Below are positions 62,215-64,000 of a stretch of 64,000 nt of DNA, piece after piece. A program made the position numbers and the translations under genes. Position 1 is the stretch's first letter. Each line of letters begins with the position of its first letter. The notes beneath the pieces were generated by a model. It saw only the letters and a program-made list of their open reading frames with translations. It did no database searches and had not been told where the DNA came from. Source of the stretch: Paenibacillus profundus (GTDB taxonomy: Bacteria; Bacillota; Bacilli; Paenibacillales; Paenibacillaceae); assembly GCF_021369635.1 (NCBI RefSeq), contig NZ_JAJNBZ010000027.1, positions 1 through 64,000 on the forward strand. Direction: 5' to 3'.

Positions 62215-63228
62215 ATGACTTTAAATATTATGAAGATTCATGATCTTTTTGATCAATTTACGCGAAAAGTAGAGGGGCGTGTCCAGCAACACACATGGGA
62301 AGAACGGCTTACGATTCCTGCGCATATTGGGCAGGGAAGCGTTACACGGACGCGGATTCGTCCAGGCATGGAGATTATGTTAACGGATATTACATTCGAA
62401 CAAGATATGAAGCTTCATATTCAGGAGGCTTGTCAGTTGTTCGAACTAAGTTACTGCGTAAGCGGCGAGATCTATTGCGAATGGAACGGCAAGAAAAGCT
62501 ATACGGATAAACAAACCGGCAACGTGCTTTTCCTGGAGGATGTTCAGGTATATGAAGAGAAAAAGGCAGGCATCAGAAATCAGTTGCTGGAAATAAGGCT
62601 GACTCCGAACGAACTGCTGCATTATGCTGGAGACCTGACGGAGAAACAGCAAATGGAAACCTGGCTCAGACATCATCGTGGAAATATTGACCGATATCCG
62701 GACACTCCAGCCATCCAAAAGTGTGTTTCCGAAATAATCCATTGCACGTACCAAGGTACGATGAAACGGCTATATATGGAAAGCAAAGCGCTTGAATTTA
62801 TCGCATTGTTTGGCGAGTCTGACGGTTACGGTTCGGTAGGCGGAAGCATGGCTCTCCGGCGAGATGATATAACGAAGCTGAAGCGGGTCCATGAGCTGGT
62901 GCAAATCCATGTTGAACAACCATTGTCTATTCGCGAGTTAGCCAAGCAGGTCGGAATGAATGAATGCAAGCTGAAAAAGGGATTCCGTGAAATGTTCGGC
63001 ATGACGATCTTCGAGCTTGTGCGTCAAAAACGGATGGAGAAAGCGCTCTGGTACATGGAAGTAGAGCGTTTGAACGTGGGGGAAACGGCTGTGTCGGTCG
63101 GCTATAGCAATGCCAGCAATTTCACGACGACCTTTCGCAAGCATTATGGCTGCAATCCCAGCGAATATTTAAAGCGCATCGACCAACTGGATTTGGAGCG
63201 GCACAGGCTGCAGAATAGTTTGGAATAG
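62215..63228 (+). CDS. PchR-like AraC-family regulator
   Basis: A 337-residue regulator. The N-terminal half is a PchR-type sensor ('IRPGMEIMLTDITFEQDMKL', 'CQLFELSYCVSGEIYCEWNG'). Two helix-turn-helix motifs lie near the end ('IRELAKQVGMNECKLKKGFR', 'VGETAVSVGYSNASNFTTTF'). PchR-type proteins respond to ferric siderophores. I choose ATG 62215, with AAAAGGTGAT about 9 bases upstream. A ferric-siderophore binding-protein gene follows, supporting a role in its control. Confidence 0.88.
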   Translation: MTLNIMKIHDLFDQFTRKVEGRVQQHTWEERLTIPAHIGQGSVTRTRIRPGMEIMLTDITFEQDMKLHIQEACQLFELSYCVSGEIYCEWNGKKSYTDKQTGNVLFLEDVQVYEEKKAGIRNQLLEIRLTPNELLHYAGDLTEKQQMETWLRHHRGNIDRYPDTPAIQKCVSEIIHCTYQGTMKRLYMESKALEFIALFGESDGYGSVGGSMALRRDDITKLKRVHELVQIHVEQPLSIRELAKQVGMNECKLKKGFREMFGMTIFELVRQKRMEKALWYMEVERLNVGETAVSVGYSNASNFTTTFRKHYGCNPSEYLKRIDQLDLERHRLQNSLE

Positions 63229-63235
63229 CAGAAAG

Positions 63236-63301
63236 CTTCAAGCAGGTAGAACATATGGTTCTGAATTGAACGATATATTCTGTTTGTTTGAAGTTTTTTT
63301 G
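63236..63301 (+). terminator. Possible terminator after the AraC gene
   Basis: CTTCAAGCAG near 63236 can pair with CTGTTTGTTTGAAG before a run of seven T (to 63301), leaving a long loop. Weak but well placed. Confidence 0.4.
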
Positions 63302-63359
63302 TTTTTGCTCCCTTTATAGGGAGAGAACCACCCTCAACAGGTAGAGAAGCGGGGTTATA

Positions 63360-63920
63360 TTGCTCATGGTGATGATTGTATTGTGTTCAGCGTGTACGCA
63401 GGCAGCATCTGATCCGGCAAGGGAGATAGAAGATGGTGGAGAAAGGAATGTCGAAACCATGAAATCAGGAAACGGTGGCGACGATCATTATCCCGTCTCG
63501 ATCACAGTTTATACGGATGAAGGAAAAGAGATGACACAAACGATTGAAAAGGAACCCAAAAAGGTTGTAGTGATTGGATCAGCCATGGCTGAGCTAATGA
63601 TTGAATTTGGACTAAAGGATAAAGCTGTTGGTCTGGGCTATCTTGATCAGTCTTTTTCAATATATGCCGATCAAATCTCTCAGATGCCGATTCTTACAGA
63701 ACTGTGGCCATCTAAAGAAGCCGTGCTTGCTTTGAAACCTGATCTCATTTATTCGGTTTCTTATGCTTTTAAAGAAGATAGATTAGGCGACATTTCTTTT
63801 TGGAATGACCGAGGCATTCCGGTGCTCTCGGCCGCAAACTTTAATATAGGCCGCAGCATTGACATCCTGAATTATTCGCAGGAAAGTAAAACAAGTTGCC
63901 GATACAACGGGGTGTCGTAA
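63360..63920 (+). pseudogene. Siderophore-binding lipoprotein gene, apparently truncated
   Basis: The start is TTG 63360 or ATG 63366. A lipoprotein signal peptide ('LMVMIVLCSAC') leads into a FecB-type domain with 'PKKVVVIGSAMAELMIEFGL' and 'EAVLALKPDLIYSVSYAF'. After 'NIGRSIDILNYSQE' the frame ends in unrelated residues at 63920, about 130 residues short of the family. Sequence from about 63880 to the window end is foreign to the family. The break could be an insertion; the rest lies outside the window. Confidence 0.65.
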
Positions 63921-64000
63921 AAGGCGCCTCAACAACATTGAGTCTGCGTGTGCCGGCAACACATCTGCGGGGCTTCAGCCTGGCAGACAGCTTCTCTTCA

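Overview
The window looks like a chromosomal segment of a spore-forming, low-to-mid GC Gram-positive bacterium, most likely Paenibacillus or a close relative. Supporting signs are strong AGGAGG ribosome sites with many GTG/TTG starts, lipobox-type substrate-binding proteins in place of periplasmic ones, a T-box leader, a YjcZ-type sporulation peptide, an AraC regulator fused to a siderophore-binding lipoprotein (an arrangement I associate with Paenibacillus), and a Firmicutes-style eut operon controlled by an ANTAR antiterminator. The genus is inferred.

Layout. 0-3.2 kb: a small conserved protein, an N-terminally shortened aminoglycoside/macrolide phosphotransferase-like gene and a VanR/VanS-like two-component pair. 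3.4-7.8 kb: a carbohydrate-type ABC importer (two permeases, a HlyD-like adaptor, a binding lipoprotein, no ATPase). 7.9-11.7 kb: a Fur-box-controlled ferric-siderophore importer (binding protein, two FecCD permeases) followed by a decayed binding-protein gene. 11.8-15.1 kb: accessory DNA with a RelBE-type toxin-antitoxin pair, a broken retropepsin-like gene, toxin-antitoxin and IS66 remnants, and a lectin-like protein made of six almost identical 45-residue repeats. 15.2-17.2 kb: the AraC/siderophore-binding fusion. 17.3-19.0 kb: a T-box, a short Asp/Asn-rich leader ORF and an archaeal-type aspartyl-tRNA synthetase gene.

19.3-27.4 kb (minus strand): a serine beta-lactamase-like hydrolase, three paralogous membrane-anchored alpha/beta hydrolases and a two-component system. 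All four effector genes carry the same 46-bp upstream element with 11-bp-spaced direct repeats, so this looks like one regulon. 27.5-28.4 kb: IS630 and IS256 remnants. 29.0-34.4 kb: a purine (xanthine) dehydrogenase operon, pucD-C-E-A-B order, whose molybdenum subunit is frameshifted.

35.5-52.4 kb: a complete ethanolamine-utilisation microcompartment locus. It opens with a cobalamin riboswitch joined to a dual-hexaloop ANTAR target (an EutX/Rli55-like RNA), followed by eutG, eutS, eutP, eutV, eutW, eutA, eutB, eutC, eutL, an eutK-like gene, eutE, eutM, eutT, pduL, an eut flavoprotein-like gene, eutN, a PduT-like shell gene and eutH. Three more ANTAR hairpin pairs overlap terminators before eutG, eutS and eutA. 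Ethanolamine would enter through EutH, be cleaved by B12-dependent EutBC to acetaldehyde inside the shell, and be converted by EutE and PduL to acetyl phosphate or by EutG to ethanol; EutT supplies adenosylcobalamin and EutA reactivates the lyase.

52.4-64 kb: accessory DNA with many gene fragments (PIN, DedA, retropepsin, GNAT, hydrolase, nitroreductase), plus intact CPBP protease, ankyrin protein, CynX-like exporter with divergent LysR regulator, a nucleotidyltransferase-like protein, a PchR-like AraC regulator and the start of another ferric-siderophore binding protein.
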